DNA from: Defluviitaleaceae bacterium
Lineage (GTDB): Bacteria; Bacillota; Clostridia; Lachnospirales; WQUN01
Assembly (NCBI GenBank): GCA_009781725.1
Contig: WQVF01000006.1
Location: forward strand, 22,810-86,809
Reading direction: 5' to 3'
DNA: 64,000 nucleotides
In this document: positions 24,893 through 33,025 of the stretch, one piece after another
Numbering within the stretch: position 1 is the stretch's first letter
Layout of the letters: each line of letters opens with the position of its first letter
The notes under the pieces: model-generated
The model's input: only the letters and a program-made list of their open reading frames with translations
The model's database searches: none
What the model was told of the DNA's origin: nothing
Position numbers and translations under genes: made by a program

Positions 24893-25544
24893 TGGCTCGA
24901 TACCCCATTCCTCTAACAGTCTCAATGCCTACAGATGAACCCAGCTTCTCCCGCAGTCGCTTGATATACACCGTTAGGGTATTGTCTTCCACAAAAACCC
25001 CTTCTGAATCCCATAAAAGATTTAATATCTGCATACGGCTTAGCATCTGACCTTTATGGTTGGCAAATGTTAAAAGAAGTCGATATTCTAACGCGGTAAG
25101 ATCCAAAGCTTCGCCGCCTACATATACCCTTCCCTCATTAAGATTAATTGTCACACCACCCAAAGTGGTTGTATTACCCTGACCACTGCGACGGCGCAAT
25201 GCCGCTTTAATCCTAGCCATCAACTCCCCAAGTCGAAAGGGCTTGGTTACATAATCCTCAGCTCCCCCCTCAAGGGCTCTGATTATATTGCCCTCATCGT
25301 CTACAGCTGTCAGAAAAATAACGGAAGTACTTGTAGCATTCAAAGCCTTCACAAGCTCAAAGCCCGTGCCATCCGGTAAAGATATATCCAGTATTGCCAA
25401 ATCGAATTTTCTCTCTTCAACCACTTTTTGGCCGGAGGACACGTCTTTTGCATGGGTGACGCTAAACCCTTCACTTTCGAGAGCATATATCAGACCTGAG
25501 GCAATAACAGCATCGTCCTCCACAAAAAGCAAATGATTATTCAT
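24882..25544 (-). CDS. OmpR-family response regulator
   Basis: A 220-residue regulator. The receiver domain has the acidic pair VEDD (8-11), phosphoacceptor D53 in LAILDISLPDG, and K in VTKPFRLGEL. The winged-helix DNA-binding domain (about 125-218) carries LTALEYRLLLTFANHKGQ and NTLTVYIKRLREKLG. Such regulators bind direct repeats spaced 10-11 bp. AAGGGG precedes the start. No transporter gene is adjacent, so targets lie elsewhere; the boxes at 55536-55583 are of the right form. Confidence 0.92.
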   Translation of the reverse strand: MNNHLLFVEDDAVIASGLIYALESEGFSVTHAKDVSSGQKVVEERKFDLAILDISLPDGTGFELVKALNATSTSVIFLTAVDDEGNIIRALEGGAEDYVTKPFRLGELMARIKAALRRRSGQGNTTTLGGVTINLNEGRVYVGGEALDLTALEYRLLLTFANHKGQMLSRMQILNLLWDSEGVFVEDNTLTVYIKRLREKLGSSVGIETVRGMGYRANDN

Positions 25545-25636
25545 ATACCTGCTACCCCTTTCACGTTTTGTACCGACTATAACATACTGTGATTACTTCG
25601 CCCATGTCACCATATGGAGTATTCTTGAAATTAATT

Positions 25637-25675
25637 GAACAAATGTTTGCATTCAGAACAAATATATGCTATTAT
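25637..25675 (+). promoter_or_regulatory. lexA promoter with SOS box
   Basis: TTGCAT (25647-25652), a 17-base spacer and TGC-TATTAT (-10 at 25670-25675) form the promoter. GAACAAATGTTT (25637-25648), close to the Gram-positive SOS box GAAC-N4-GTTC, overlaps the -35, and a second half-match GAACAAAT begins at 25656. LexA would repress its own gene here. Confidence 0.75.
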
Positions 25676-25706
25676 CCCGGTAATTCTTATGAAAGGGGAG
25701 AACATT

Positions 25707-26318
25707 ATGGCAGGCAGCCTTACAGCAAAACAGCAAATGATTCTCAATTTCTTGAAAACCGAAATCCGGCAAAACGGCTACGGCCCCACTGTACGGGAGA
25801 TTTGCGATGCCGTTGGCCTAAGCTCCACATCCACAGTTCACGCCCATCTGGAAACCCTGGAGAGAAAGGGCTATATCCGCCGCACCGCAACAAAGAACCG
25901 CTCCACTCAAATCCTGGAAGAGGATTTCTACGGCAACACCCGGGAACTTGTAAACGTACCCATAGTAGGCCGTGTAGCGGCAGGGGTACCCATCCTTGCC
26001 GAAGAAAATATCGAGGACACATTCCCCATTCCCATAGACTATGTTAAGAACGACACCTGCTATATGCTCCATGTAAAGGGCGACAGCATGATAGACGAAG
26101 GCATATTCGATGGGGACTTAGTGCTGGTAAAACAGCAACAAGACGCCACCGACGGGGATATCGTAATAGCACTGATGGAAGACTCTGCAACAGTAAAGAC
26201 CTTCTTTAGAGACGGTGAATTTATCCGCCTAGACCCAGCCAATAGCGATTTCGAACCCATTATTACCAAGGAATGTGATATACTTGGGAAGGTTATTGGA
26301 CTTTATCGGCGGTATTAA
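25707..26318 (+). CDS. lexA: SOS repressor LexA
   Basis: A 203-residue repressor. The winged-helix N-terminal domain (1-70) includes YGPTVREICDAVGLSS and a recognition helix STSTVHAHLETLERKG. The self-cleavage site is A92-G93 in VGRVAAGVPI. The catalytic serine is S127 in KGDSMID and the lysine K164 in ATVKTFF. RecA filaments trigger cleavage after DNA damage. AAGGGGAG precedes the ATG at 25707; the longer frame from 25635 would cover the SOS box. Confidence 0.97.
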   Translation: MAGSLTAKQQMILNFLKTEIRQNGYGPTVREICDAVGLSSTSTVHAHLETLERKGYIRRTATKNRSTQILEEDFYGNTRELVNVPIVGRVAAGVPILAEENIEDTFPIPIDYVKNDTCYMLHVKGDSMIDEGIFDGDLVLVKQQQDATDGDIVIALMEDSATVKTFFRDGEFIRLDPANSDFEPIITKECDILGKVIGLYRRY

Positions 26319-26338
26319 TGTCTGAAAGGGGCATAGCC

Positions 26339-26761
26339 ATGAATAACGAAGAAAAAATTCTATCTTTACTGGAGTCAATGGCAAAGGAGCAACAGGAAAC
26401 TAACCATCGACTTGGAGGGCTCGAAACCCGGTTTGATAAGCTCGAGGCTAAAGTTGATGTCCTTCAAAACGATATCTTTGGTATAAAAGAAGACATCTGT
26501 GTCATGAAAGAAGATATCTGTGTCATGAAAGAAGACATCGCTCATCTCAAGCGTGAGCAGTCCGATACCAAGGATATCATCATTGATATTGTCAATGATA
26601 TTCAAGACCTTAAGATGGATGTAAAAGACATCAAGCGCGAACAAGCCGAAACCAAAAACATTATTATTGATATAGCCGATGGAGTCCAAAAGCTAAGCGA
26701 CAGACAAGCCGCAAAGCATCGAATTTATGATGAAAAGTTTGATAAGTTAAAGGCACTGTAA
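26339..26761 (+). CDS. coiled-coil protein, unknown
   Basis: A 140-residue protein, almost entirely predicted coiled coil (LETRFDKLEAKVDVLQNDI and similar heptads). It contains the units KEDICVM twice in tandem and a longer internal duplication of the type LKREQSDTKDIIIDIVND versus IKREQAETKNIIIDIADG. There is no signal peptide or membrane segment. The start at 26339 has AAGGGG seven bases upstream. It lies 20 bases after lexA and may be co-transcribed, hence possibly DNA-damage inducible. Similar proteins occur in clostridia but no function is known to me. Confidence 0.65.
   Translation: MNNEEKILSLLESMAKEQQETNHRLGGLETRFDKLEAKVDVLQNDIFGIKEDICVMKEDICVMKEDIAHLKREQSDTKDIIIDIVNDIQDLKMDVKDIKREQAETKNIIIDIADGVQKLSDRQAAKHRIYDEKFDKLKAL
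26489..26551 (+). repeat. tandem 21-bp repeats in the coiled-coil gene
   Basis: Two nearly identical 21-base units (26489-26509 and 26510-26530, differing by one base) are followed by a third diverged unit. Each encodes seven residues, one heptad, so gain or loss would keep the coiled coil in register. Confidence 0.8.
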
Positions 26762-26780
26762 CTCTCATACATTTATTATG

Positions 26781-26817
26781 AAACCGCACAGGTATAAAAG
26801 CCTTTGCGGTTTTTTTG
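26781..26817 (+). terminator. terminator after the coiled-coil gene
   Basis: AAACCGCA (26781-26788) pairs with TGCGGTTT (26805-26812), with AGG-CCT pairing inside, then a T run to 26816. Confidence 0.85.
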
Positions 26818-26891
26818 TGTCAAAAGTTCCTATTACCATAAAACCCTGGTAGAATATAAAAAATCATTTGCTAAGCAAAAGGAGGGCTATC

Positions 26892-28292
26892 TTGCTAGAC
26901 AAACAATTAGTTTATGATGTCTTGACCGCTGCTCTTGCCACCGGTGGCGACCTGGCGGAAATCTTCATGGAAAACACCGCGAAAAACAATATCGTCATGA
27001 CCAACGGCCAAATAGAAAAGGCCAATTGGGGTATAGACTATGGCTTAGGACTACGTATTATCCTGGGTACCAATGCAATTTATGCCTACACCAACAACAC
27101 CAGCCGTGACAGCTTGCTAAAGCTTGCAAAGGATTCGGCTCAGGCAGTAAAAGCCAGCCTCAAGGAAGACCCAACCATTAAGAGTGTAATAGTGCTAGAC
27201 CGTAGCGAAAGGGCGGTTTTCGCCGACACAGTGCAAATACCGGTTAAAGATGTAGCCAAATCAGATATCGTGGATAGGCTTCGCATTGCATCCCAAGCTG
27301 CCTATGCCTATGACCCCTTGGTCACCCAGACATCCAACACTTTTTTATCCGTAGTGCAAGATGTTTTAATCGTAAACTCCAATGGTGTATGGGCAGAGGA
27401 CCGAAGAGCCCGTACTCGCGTCGTCGTTACTTCTGTAGCCTCTGAAGGCAATGAGAAGCAAACCGGTACCGAAAGCCCTGGCACCAAAGGGGGCATAGAG
27501 TTCCTTAACTCATTGGATATGGAAAAGATGGGCCGGGATTCCGCACGTGTAGCCGTTACTATGCTAAAGGCCGACCTCTGCCCCAGTGGTCGTATGCCGG
27601 TCATTATTGATAATGCTTTTGGCGGGGTAATCTTTCACGAAGCCTGCGGCCATAGTTTGGAAGCTACCGGGGTTGCGAAGGGCGCCTCTGTTTTTGCAGA
27701 TAAATTAGGCAAGGCCATTGCTTCACCAATAGTCAACGCTGTAGACGACGGAACCCTAACCGGAGAATGGGGCACTCTTAATGTGGATGATGAAGGTGCC
27801 ACTACCCGTCGCAATGTTCTGATAGAAGACGGAGTGCTTAAATCCTTCCTCGTGGATTATCTGGGAGGGTTGAGAATGGGTACCCCATCCACCGGCAGCG
27901 GAAGGCGTGAGTCCTATCGTTTTGCCCCTACCAGCCGCATGACCAACACCTATATCCTCCCTGGTAAGGATACGCCAGAAGAAATTATCGCCGATACAGA
28001 ATACGGCCTCTATGCCAAGCAAATGGGTGGCGGCTCTGTAAGTCCGGCTGAGGGTGACTTTAACTTTGCCGTGCTGGAAGCCTATATTGTCCGTGACGGA
28101 AAAATTGCCGAGCCTGTACGAGGTGCTACTTTGATAGGAAAAGGCCACGAGGTTCTTATGGATATAGACAAGGTAGGCAATAATTTCGAAGCAGCCCAGG
28201 GCAATTGTGGCTCTTTAAGTGGCTCAGTACCTACCAATGTAGGCCAGCCCATGGTCAGAGTCAAAGAAATGATTGTAGGGGGGAGGAAATAA
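26892..28292 (+). CDS. tldD: metalloprotease subunit TldD
   Basis: A 466-residue protein. TldD carries the zinc-binding HExxxH of the TldD/TldE protease (HEACGH at about residue 248) that trims peptides such as microcins and unfolded substrates inside the cell. The FRPTSRMTNTYI-like segment (here YRFAPTSRMTNTYILPG) and GLYAKQMGGGSV are family marks. It starts with TTG at 26892, five bases after GGAGGG; the frame from 26868 would run through the ribosome site. TldE follows directly, so the two subunits are made from one operon. Confidence 0.95.
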   Translation: MLDKQLVYDVLTAALATGGDLAEIFMENTAKNNIVMTNGQIEKANWGIDYGLGLRIILGTNAIYAYTNNTSRDSLLKLAKDSAQAVKASLKEDPTIKSVIVLDRSERAVFADTVQIPVKDVAKSDIVDRLRIASQAAYAYDPLVTQTSNTFLSVVQDVLIVNSNGVWAEDRRARTRVVVTSVASEGNEKQTGTESPGTKGGIEFLNSLDMEKMGRDSARVAVTMLKADLCPSGRMPVIIDNAFGGVIFHEACGHSLEATGVAKGASVFADKLGKAIASPIVNAVDDGTLTGEWGTLNVDDEGATTRRNVLIEDGVLKSFLVDYLGGLRMGTPSTGSGRRESYRFAPTSRMTNTYILPGKDTPEEIIADTEYGLYAKQMGGGSVSPAEGDFNFAVLEAYIVRDGKIAEPVRGATLIGKGHEVLMDIDKVGNNFEAAQGNCGSLSGSVPTNVGQPMVRVKEMIVGGRK

Positions 28293-28293
28293 C

Positions 28294-29649
28294 ATGACTT
28301 TCCAAGAATTCAAAAAGGAACTATTTGCCCAAGCCGAAGCTAATGGCTTTTCAGATTATGAAATTCTCTTCCTAGGCAGCGACGGCTTTTCTGTCCGAGT
28401 GCTTAATGGGGAAATAACCGAATATAAATCCACCGCCAGTCAAGGTGTAGGCTTTAGAGGCACCATTGGCGGAAAAATGGGTTATGCCTCCAGCGAAAAA
28501 ATGGATGCCTCCGTTATTGGCCAGATGCTGGAAAACGCCGCCACTAATGCAAGTATTATCGAGGAAGAAGAAATCGAAAAACTCTACCATGGCGACAAAA
28601 GTTACCCTGAGGTAAACGCTTATAATCCGGCCCTTAACGAAGTAAGTGCCTCAGATAAAATCAAATGGGCACTGGAAATGGAAAGCTATGCCAAAAGCCT
28701 AGACCCTAGGGTAAAAATGGCGGACTTCTGCACAATCGGCAATGCAGAAAGCGAAATGTTAATGGCCAACTCATATGGCTTAAATCTTAGCCAAAAGCGC
28801 AACATGGCAAGTGCAACAATATTTGCCCGTGTAGCAGAAAACGGCATTATGAAATCCTCAATGGAATATTGGACAGGCCGTGACTTTGGAGAATTTGACT
28901 ATAAGGCATTGGCTGAAAAAGCCGTTGAAGACGCCCTAAGCTATCTTGGCGCGGAATCAATCCCAACCGGCGCATATACAATCGCCTTTGACAATGACTC
29001 CGCAAAGGATTTATTTGCCGTATTCTCCGGTATATTTATGGCGGAGAACGCGCAAAAAGGCTTCTCCTTACTCAGCAACGATAAAGTGGGTACAGAAATT
29101 GCCGTACCTCATATTACCTTGCGAGATGACGGGGTATGCAAAAAAAGCCTAGGCAGCATAGCCTTTGATGCAGAAGGTGTTGCCACTCAGCAAAAAGCCA
29201 TTATCGAAAACGGCGTTCTCAAGACCTTGCTGTATAATCTTAAGTCTGCGGCAAAAGATGGAGTAAAATCCACAGGCAATGCTTCCAAGGCTGGCCTTGG
29301 CGGAGCAATCGGGACATCCTGCACAAATTACTATCTTGTGCCCTCGGAGACATCATTTGATGAAATGATATCAGGAGTAGAAAAAGGTGTTATTATAACC
29401 GGTATGGCAGGCTTACATTCCGGTATTAACCCGGTTTCCGGTGATTTTTCTGTTTCCGCTGATGGATTTCTAATCGAAAATGGCAAGAAAACCAAGCCTG
29501 TGGAGCAGATAACGATAGCAGGTAATTTCTATGATGTGCTAAAAAATATCACGGCAGTAGGCTCTGACCTGCGATTCCATTCCATGGGCCAAGGAGGCAT
29601 AGGCATGCCTTCGATTTTGGTTGAAGGGATTAGGGTTTCAGGATTATAA
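28294..29649 (+). CDS. tldE: metalloprotease subunit TldE/PmbA
   Basis: A 451-residue partner of TldD. It has the same fold but lacks HExxxH, as expected for TldE, which lines the chamber of the heterodimer. Family segments visible are TASQGVGFRGTIGGKMGYAS near the N-terminus, GKASKAGLGG-like NASKAGLGGAIGTSCTNYYL, and the end SPAEGDF-like HSGINPVSGDFSVSADGF. GGGAGG lies seven bases before the ATG, one base after the tldD stop. Confidence 0.95.
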   Translation: MTFQEFKKELFAQAEANGFSDYEILFLGSDGFSVRVLNGEITEYKSTASQGVGFRGTIGGKMGYASSEKMDASVIGQMLENAATNASIIEEEEIEKLYHGDKSYPEVNAYNPALNEVSASDKIKWALEMESYAKSLDPRVKMADFCTIGNAESEMLMANSYGLNLSQKRNMASATIFARVAENGIMKSSMEYWTGRDFGEFDYKALAEKAVEDALSYLGAESIPTGAYTIAFDNDSAKDLFAVFSGIFMAENAQKGFSLLSNDKVGTEIAVPHITLRDDGVCKKSLGSIAFDAEGVATQQKAIIENGVLKTLLYNLKSAAKDGVKSTGNASKAGLGGAIGTSCTNYYLVPSETSFDEMISGVEKGVIITGMAGLHSGINPVSGDFSVSADGFLIENGKKTKPVEQITIAGNFYDVLKNITAVGSDLRFHSMGQGGIGMPSILVEGIRVSGL

Positions 29650-29699
29650 AAGCCTTTACCCAAAATGACAAAACAAACTAATAGCCATGGAGGCGCATT

Positions 29700-30182
29700 A
29701 TGATTAGAGTGGCTTATGATTCCCCTCTGGGGCCTTTGTTGGTTGCAGCTGATGACGATTATATTTTGGAGATTTCCTTTGCAGAGGCGGATACTCGTCC
29801 AGAGTTTCACAGCACCGCAAAGAATAATGCTCTAGACAATGCTATTATCAAAGCTTGCATCAATGAGCTTGATGCATACTTTGCTGGCACGTTAAAAGAA
29901 TTCACTGTCCCAATAAAGCTCACCGGTACTGACTTCCGTATGAAAGTCTGGGCGGCACTTATGGCCATCCCATACGGCCAAACCATCAACTACAAGGAAC
30001 TGGCAGAGCGCATAGGCCAACCTACCGCCGTCCGGGCCGTGGGGGGAGCCAATCATCACAACCCCATAAGTATAATAGTACCCTGCCACAGGGTTATCGG
30101 CGCGGACGGGACCCTCACTGGCTATGGCGGGGGCCTGGGCAACAAGGAGTTTTTATTAAATCTTGAGAGGCAGAGTTCATGA
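29700..30182 (+). CDS. ogt: methylated-DNA--protein-cysteine methyltransferase
   Basis: A 160-residue suicide repair enzyme that moves alkyl groups from O6-alkylguanine to its own cysteine. The acceptor is in PCHRVIG (about residue 131). The DNA-binding helix with arginine finger is YGQTINYKELAERIGQPTAV and RAVGGANHHNP precedes the active site. GGAGGC lies nine bases before the ATG. The last four bases overlap the start of the permease gene (ATGA). Confidence 0.93.
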   Translation: MIRVAYDSPLGPLLVAADDDYILEISFAEADTRPEFHSTAKNNALDNAIIKACINELDAYFAGTLKEFTVPIKLTGTDFRMKVWAALMAIPYGQTINYKELAERIGQPTAVRAVGGANHHNPISIIVPCHRVIGADGTLTGYGGGLGNKEFLLNLERQSS

Positions 30183-30904
30183 GTAATCCATATTTCTGGG
30201 ATGAGCTGGCCCAATCCTGGTCCAACGGCGCATCCCGTACTTTTGAAGCGTATAGGCAACATATATGGCGGATAATGTCCTCAGGCACTAGGGAAACGGT
30301 ATATATGGTGGGACTTGCCTCTCTTTTTGCTATTTTGCTGGGGCTTTTTTTGGGAGTGATTTTGTATGTCACCCAAAAAGACGGTATTTATCCAGTGCCG
30401 ATTCTTAACCGTATCCTAGGCACCATTGTCAATATAGGCCGTAGCATCCCTTTTGTTGTTCTTATAATGCTGGTGTTTCCATTGTCCCGGATAATAGTTG
30501 GCTCATCAGTGGGCTCAACCGCAGCAATAGTGCCACTTTCAATCGCGGCAATTCCTTTTATGTCACGGGTAGTGGAATCCACCCTTAATGAGTTGGGCAA
30601 GGGCATAATCGAAGCCGCAATTGCCGCAGGAGCAACCCCGATGCAGATTATCTTCCGGGTGCTTTTGCCGGAAACCGCACCGGGACTTGTATCTGGGTTT
30701 ACTTTACTGGTAATCAACCTGATAACATTCTCCGCCATGGCGGGACTGGTAGGAGGGGGAGGCCTTGGACAAGTGGCGCAAAGCTACGGTCTTTTTCGGC
30801 ATCGCCAGGATATTATGATATACACCGTTATTTTAATGGTAATTTTGGTGCAAATTGTGCAAATACTGGGCCAGCTTATTGCCAAAAAACTAGATAAACG
30901 ATAG
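30179..30904 (+). CDS. MetI-type ABC permease, orphan
   Basis: A 241-residue permease with five to six membrane helices. The EAA loop NELGKGIIEAAIAAGATPMQ and the GGGGLGQVAQSYG segment are typical of MetI, the membrane part of methionine importers. The N-terminal 35 residues are longer than usual. No metN ATPase or metQ lipoprotein gene is adjacent: upstream is ogt with a 4-bp overlap, downstream a TPR gene after eight bases. The partners must be encoded elsewhere. Confidence 0.85.
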   Translation: MSNPYFWDELAQSWSNGASRTFEAYRQHIWRIMSSGTRETVYMVGLASLFAILLGLFLGVILYVTQKDGIYPVPILNRILGTIVNIGRSIPFVVLIMLVFPLSRIIVGSSVGSTAAIVPLSIAAIPFMSRVVESTLNELGKGIIEAAIAAGATPMQIIFRVLLPETAPGLVSGFTLLVINLITFSAMAGLVGGGGLGQVAQSYGLFRHRQDIMIYTVILMVILVQIVQILGQLIAKKLDKR

Positions 30905-30912
30905 AGGTAAAC

Positions 30913-31557
30913 ATGACAAAGATAAGCCATCTACGTAATCGCATGAAGAACGAATACGTTAGCCGCAATCTAAACGAAGCCGCTGCCCTGGGTGAGGCAC
31001 TTATTAAAGAGCAAATTTCCCAAACCCCGGGCCCCGGCTTTTCTAACGACCTTTTTAACTTAGGCCTAGTTTATGACGAGCAAAATCGGCTAGAAAAGGC
31101 CGCGGCACTATACACGAAGTCTTTACACCATGCGGGGGCAAGGGACTATGAGGCTTTGGCAACGCGTTCTGTTAACCTTGCCGGGGTATTTGCCCGGATG
31201 GAATTTTTTGAACCGGCCCTTCATTTTTACATACAGGCACGGGAAATAAGCAAGCGGCATTTAGGGGAAGAACACCCTATTTATGCAGATACCTTGTACA
31301 ACCTGGCAAACCTAATTACCGACACCGACCAAGATGAAGCCGCCATAAGCCTTCATGAGGAGGCACTAGCTATCCGGGAAAAAACAGGATTACCTGATGA
31401 TATCCTCCACAGCCTGCACTCTCTTGCATCGTTACATGGAGAGGCGGGTGATTATGAAAAAGCCCTGGCGTACTACTCCAAGGCTCTGGATAAAACATTC
31501 TCAATTGAAAGCCAGAACAATGATGTTCTGCTAAGTAAGATAGTTATAGACGATTAG
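30913..31557 (+). CDS. tetratricopeptide-repeat protein
   Basis: A 214-residue soluble protein with about four TPR units: FNLGLVYDEQNRLEKAAALY, the VNLAGVFARMEFFEPALHFY unit, YNLANLITDTDQDEAAISLH, and LHSLASLHGEAGDYEKALAY. Each has the alternating small and large residues of TPR helices with the eight-residue pattern W/L-G-Y-A-A. It is a protein-interaction scaffold of unknown partner. It follows the permease by eight bases and is probably in the same operon. Confidence 0.8.
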   Translation: MTKISHLRNRMKNEYVSRNLNEAAALGEALIKEQISQTPGPGFSNDLFNLGLVYDEQNRLEKAAALYTKSLHHAGARDYEALATRSVNLAGVFARMEFFEPALHFYIQAREISKRHLGEEHPIYADTLYNLANLITDTDQDEAAISLHEEALAIREKTGLPDDILHSLHSLASLHGEAGDYEKALAYYSKALDKTFSIESQNNDVLLSKIVIDD

Positions 31558-31562
31558 TGGCT

Positions 31563-31799
31563 TTACTTAAGCCCCTTAAGGGCTGTCGCCAACTGGTCCG
31601 GGCAGGATGTGGCTTTATTATGGCATAGTATGCCGCTACATATTTGAATTACCTCCGCCGGGCTTTTGCCTTTGGCAAATTGGGCAATGCCTTTGAGACT
31701 GCCGTTGCAGCCAGACATAAAGGCCACGTCTTTGATTAAGCCGTCCTCAATTTCTATGTGGATTTCTTTACTGCATACGCCTTCTGTTTTGTATACCAT
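31563..31799 (-). CDS. TSCPD-domain protein (TIGR03905-like)
   Basis: A 78-residue protein ending in CHNKATSCPDQLATALKGL, with the TSCPD motif and further cysteines (C9, C30, C54, C59). The same domain is found at the C-terminus of some class II ribonucleotide reductases, where it may bind metal. Stand-alone forms are common in clostridia without known function. It ends six bases from the convergent TPR gene, and AGCCC-GGGCT within its last codons may help termination. Confidence 0.85.
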   Translation of the reverse strand: MVYKTEGVCSKEIHIEIEDGLIKDVAFMSGCNGSLKGIAQFAKGKSPAEVIQICSGILCHNKATSCPDQLATALKGLK

Positions 31800-31851
31800 C
31801 TAAACCTCCATACAGTCGCCCCCGCTGAGGGCGGCAAAAATTGTTTTAGTA

Positions 31852-31857
31852 TATAAT
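31852..31857 (+). promoter_or_regulatory. -10 element upstream of the Xer gene
   Basis: A perfect TATAAT lies 31 bases before the Xer start. The -35 is not recognisable. Confidence 0.4.
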
Positions 31858-31888
31858 GCTTAGGATTATATCATAACTGAGGTGAAAG

Positions 31889-32929
31889 ATGCGCTATCAT
31901 GAAAAAACCACTCAGGAAAATATCATAAAGCTGCGAGCCTTGCAAAAGGAGCTCCCCCCATTTTTACGAGACTATTTCAATAGCATGAACGACCAAACCT
32001 CTGCCCTGACCCGCTTGGGTTATGCATTGGATATTAAAATCTTCTTAGGATACCTGGCGGAAGAACATCTGGATAGTAAACCAATCCAAGATATTACCAT
32101 TTCCGAACTAGCAAGCCTTAACGCTACTGACATACAATCTTTTATGGAATATCTTTCGTATTATGTCCCCCAAGGGGATCCTGACGGCTCTATCACCAAT
32201 GAATCCAAAGGCAAGTCACGAAAGCTAGCGGCAGTGCGGGGCTTATTTCGTTATTTATATCGTAAGGAAAAAATATCAGCCAACCCTGCAGAGCTTGTAG
32301 GCTTTCCAAAAATTCATGAAAAACCCATAACAACCCTGGAACCGGGTGAAGTCGCTCGTTTATTGGATGAAGTGGATAACGGTGAAAACCTAACCCCAAA
32401 ACAAAAAAGTTACCATGCCCAAACCAAGCTCAGAGACGCTGCACTAATTACCCTGATGCTGGGTACAGGAATACGCATATCCGAATGTGTAGGACTGGAC
32501 TTGGATCATCTGGACTTTGAAACCAACAGCATCCGGGTTACCCGTAAGGGGGGAGATGAAATGATACTTTATTTTGGAGACGAGGTAGAAGCTGCACTTA
32601 AGGCATATTTGGAAGTGCGCAAGGAAGCAGAAGCTCAGGCAGGCCATGAAGCGGCTCTATTCCTATCACTACAAAACCGCCGCCTCAGCACCAGAGCAAT
32701 ACAGGATTTAGTGAAAAAATACTCTTCCCTAGTGACAAAGCTTAAAAATATTTCGCCTCATAAGCTACGCAGCACCTTCGGGACCCAGCTCTATGCCGAA
32801 ACCAGCGATATCTACCTGGTGGCTAATGTGTTGGGCCATGCAGATGTAAATACAACTCGCAAGCATTATGCCAAAATGGACGACTCCCGCCGTAGAAGAG
32901 CGGCTAATGCGGTGCGGCTAAGGGAGTAA
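31889..32929 (+). CDS. Xer-type tyrosine recombinase
   Basis: A 346-residue recombinase. The N-terminal SAM-like core-binding domain spans about 20-130, and the catalytic domain has R in LGTGIRISECVGL (about 194), HKLR (about 290), LGHADVNTTRKHY with H about 316 and the nucleophile tyrosine about 327. Together these are the R-H-x-x-R-H-Y set. The context is housekeeping and no att sites or phage genes are near, so it is probably a chromosome-dimer resolvase of the XerC/XerD/XerS kind rather than an integrase. Confidence 0.88.
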   Translation: MRYHEKTTQENIIKLRALQKELPPFLRDYFNSMNDQTSALTRLGYALDIKIFLGYLAEEHLDSKPIQDITISELASLNATDIQSFMEYLSYYVPQGDPDGSITNESKGKSRKLAAVRGLFRYLYRKEKISANPAELVGFPKIHEKPITTLEPGEVARLLDEVDNGENLTPKQKSYHAQTKLRDAALITLMLGTGIRISECVGLDLDHLDFETNSIRVTRKGGDEMILYFGDEVEAALKAYLEVRKEAEAQAGHEAALFLSLQNRRLSTRAIQDLVKKYSSLVTKLKNISPHKLRSTFGTQLYAETSDIYLVANVLGHADVNTTRKHYAKMDDSRRRRAANAVRLRE

Positions 32930-33025
32930 TTCCTGTAACATGACTGTAAACATCTCATGTTTGCCATTTTCAATTACACATGGTAGTATCATAATGTAGA
33001 ATTTACAGCGAAAGGAGTATGCCCC

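Noticed and set aside
25605..25613. A single GTCAC near the response-regulator promoter
   Set aside because: One isolated five-base match is expected by chance; no phased second copy.
25589..26047. 152-codon ORF in another frame over lexA
   Set aside because: LexA is unambiguous in the other frame; this one is Arg/Pro/His-rich and begins upstream of the lexA promoter.
31889..32929. Integrase of a mobile element
   Set aside because: The recombinase is in housekeeping context with no att repeats, excisionase or phage genes nearby; Xer-type resolvase is simpler.
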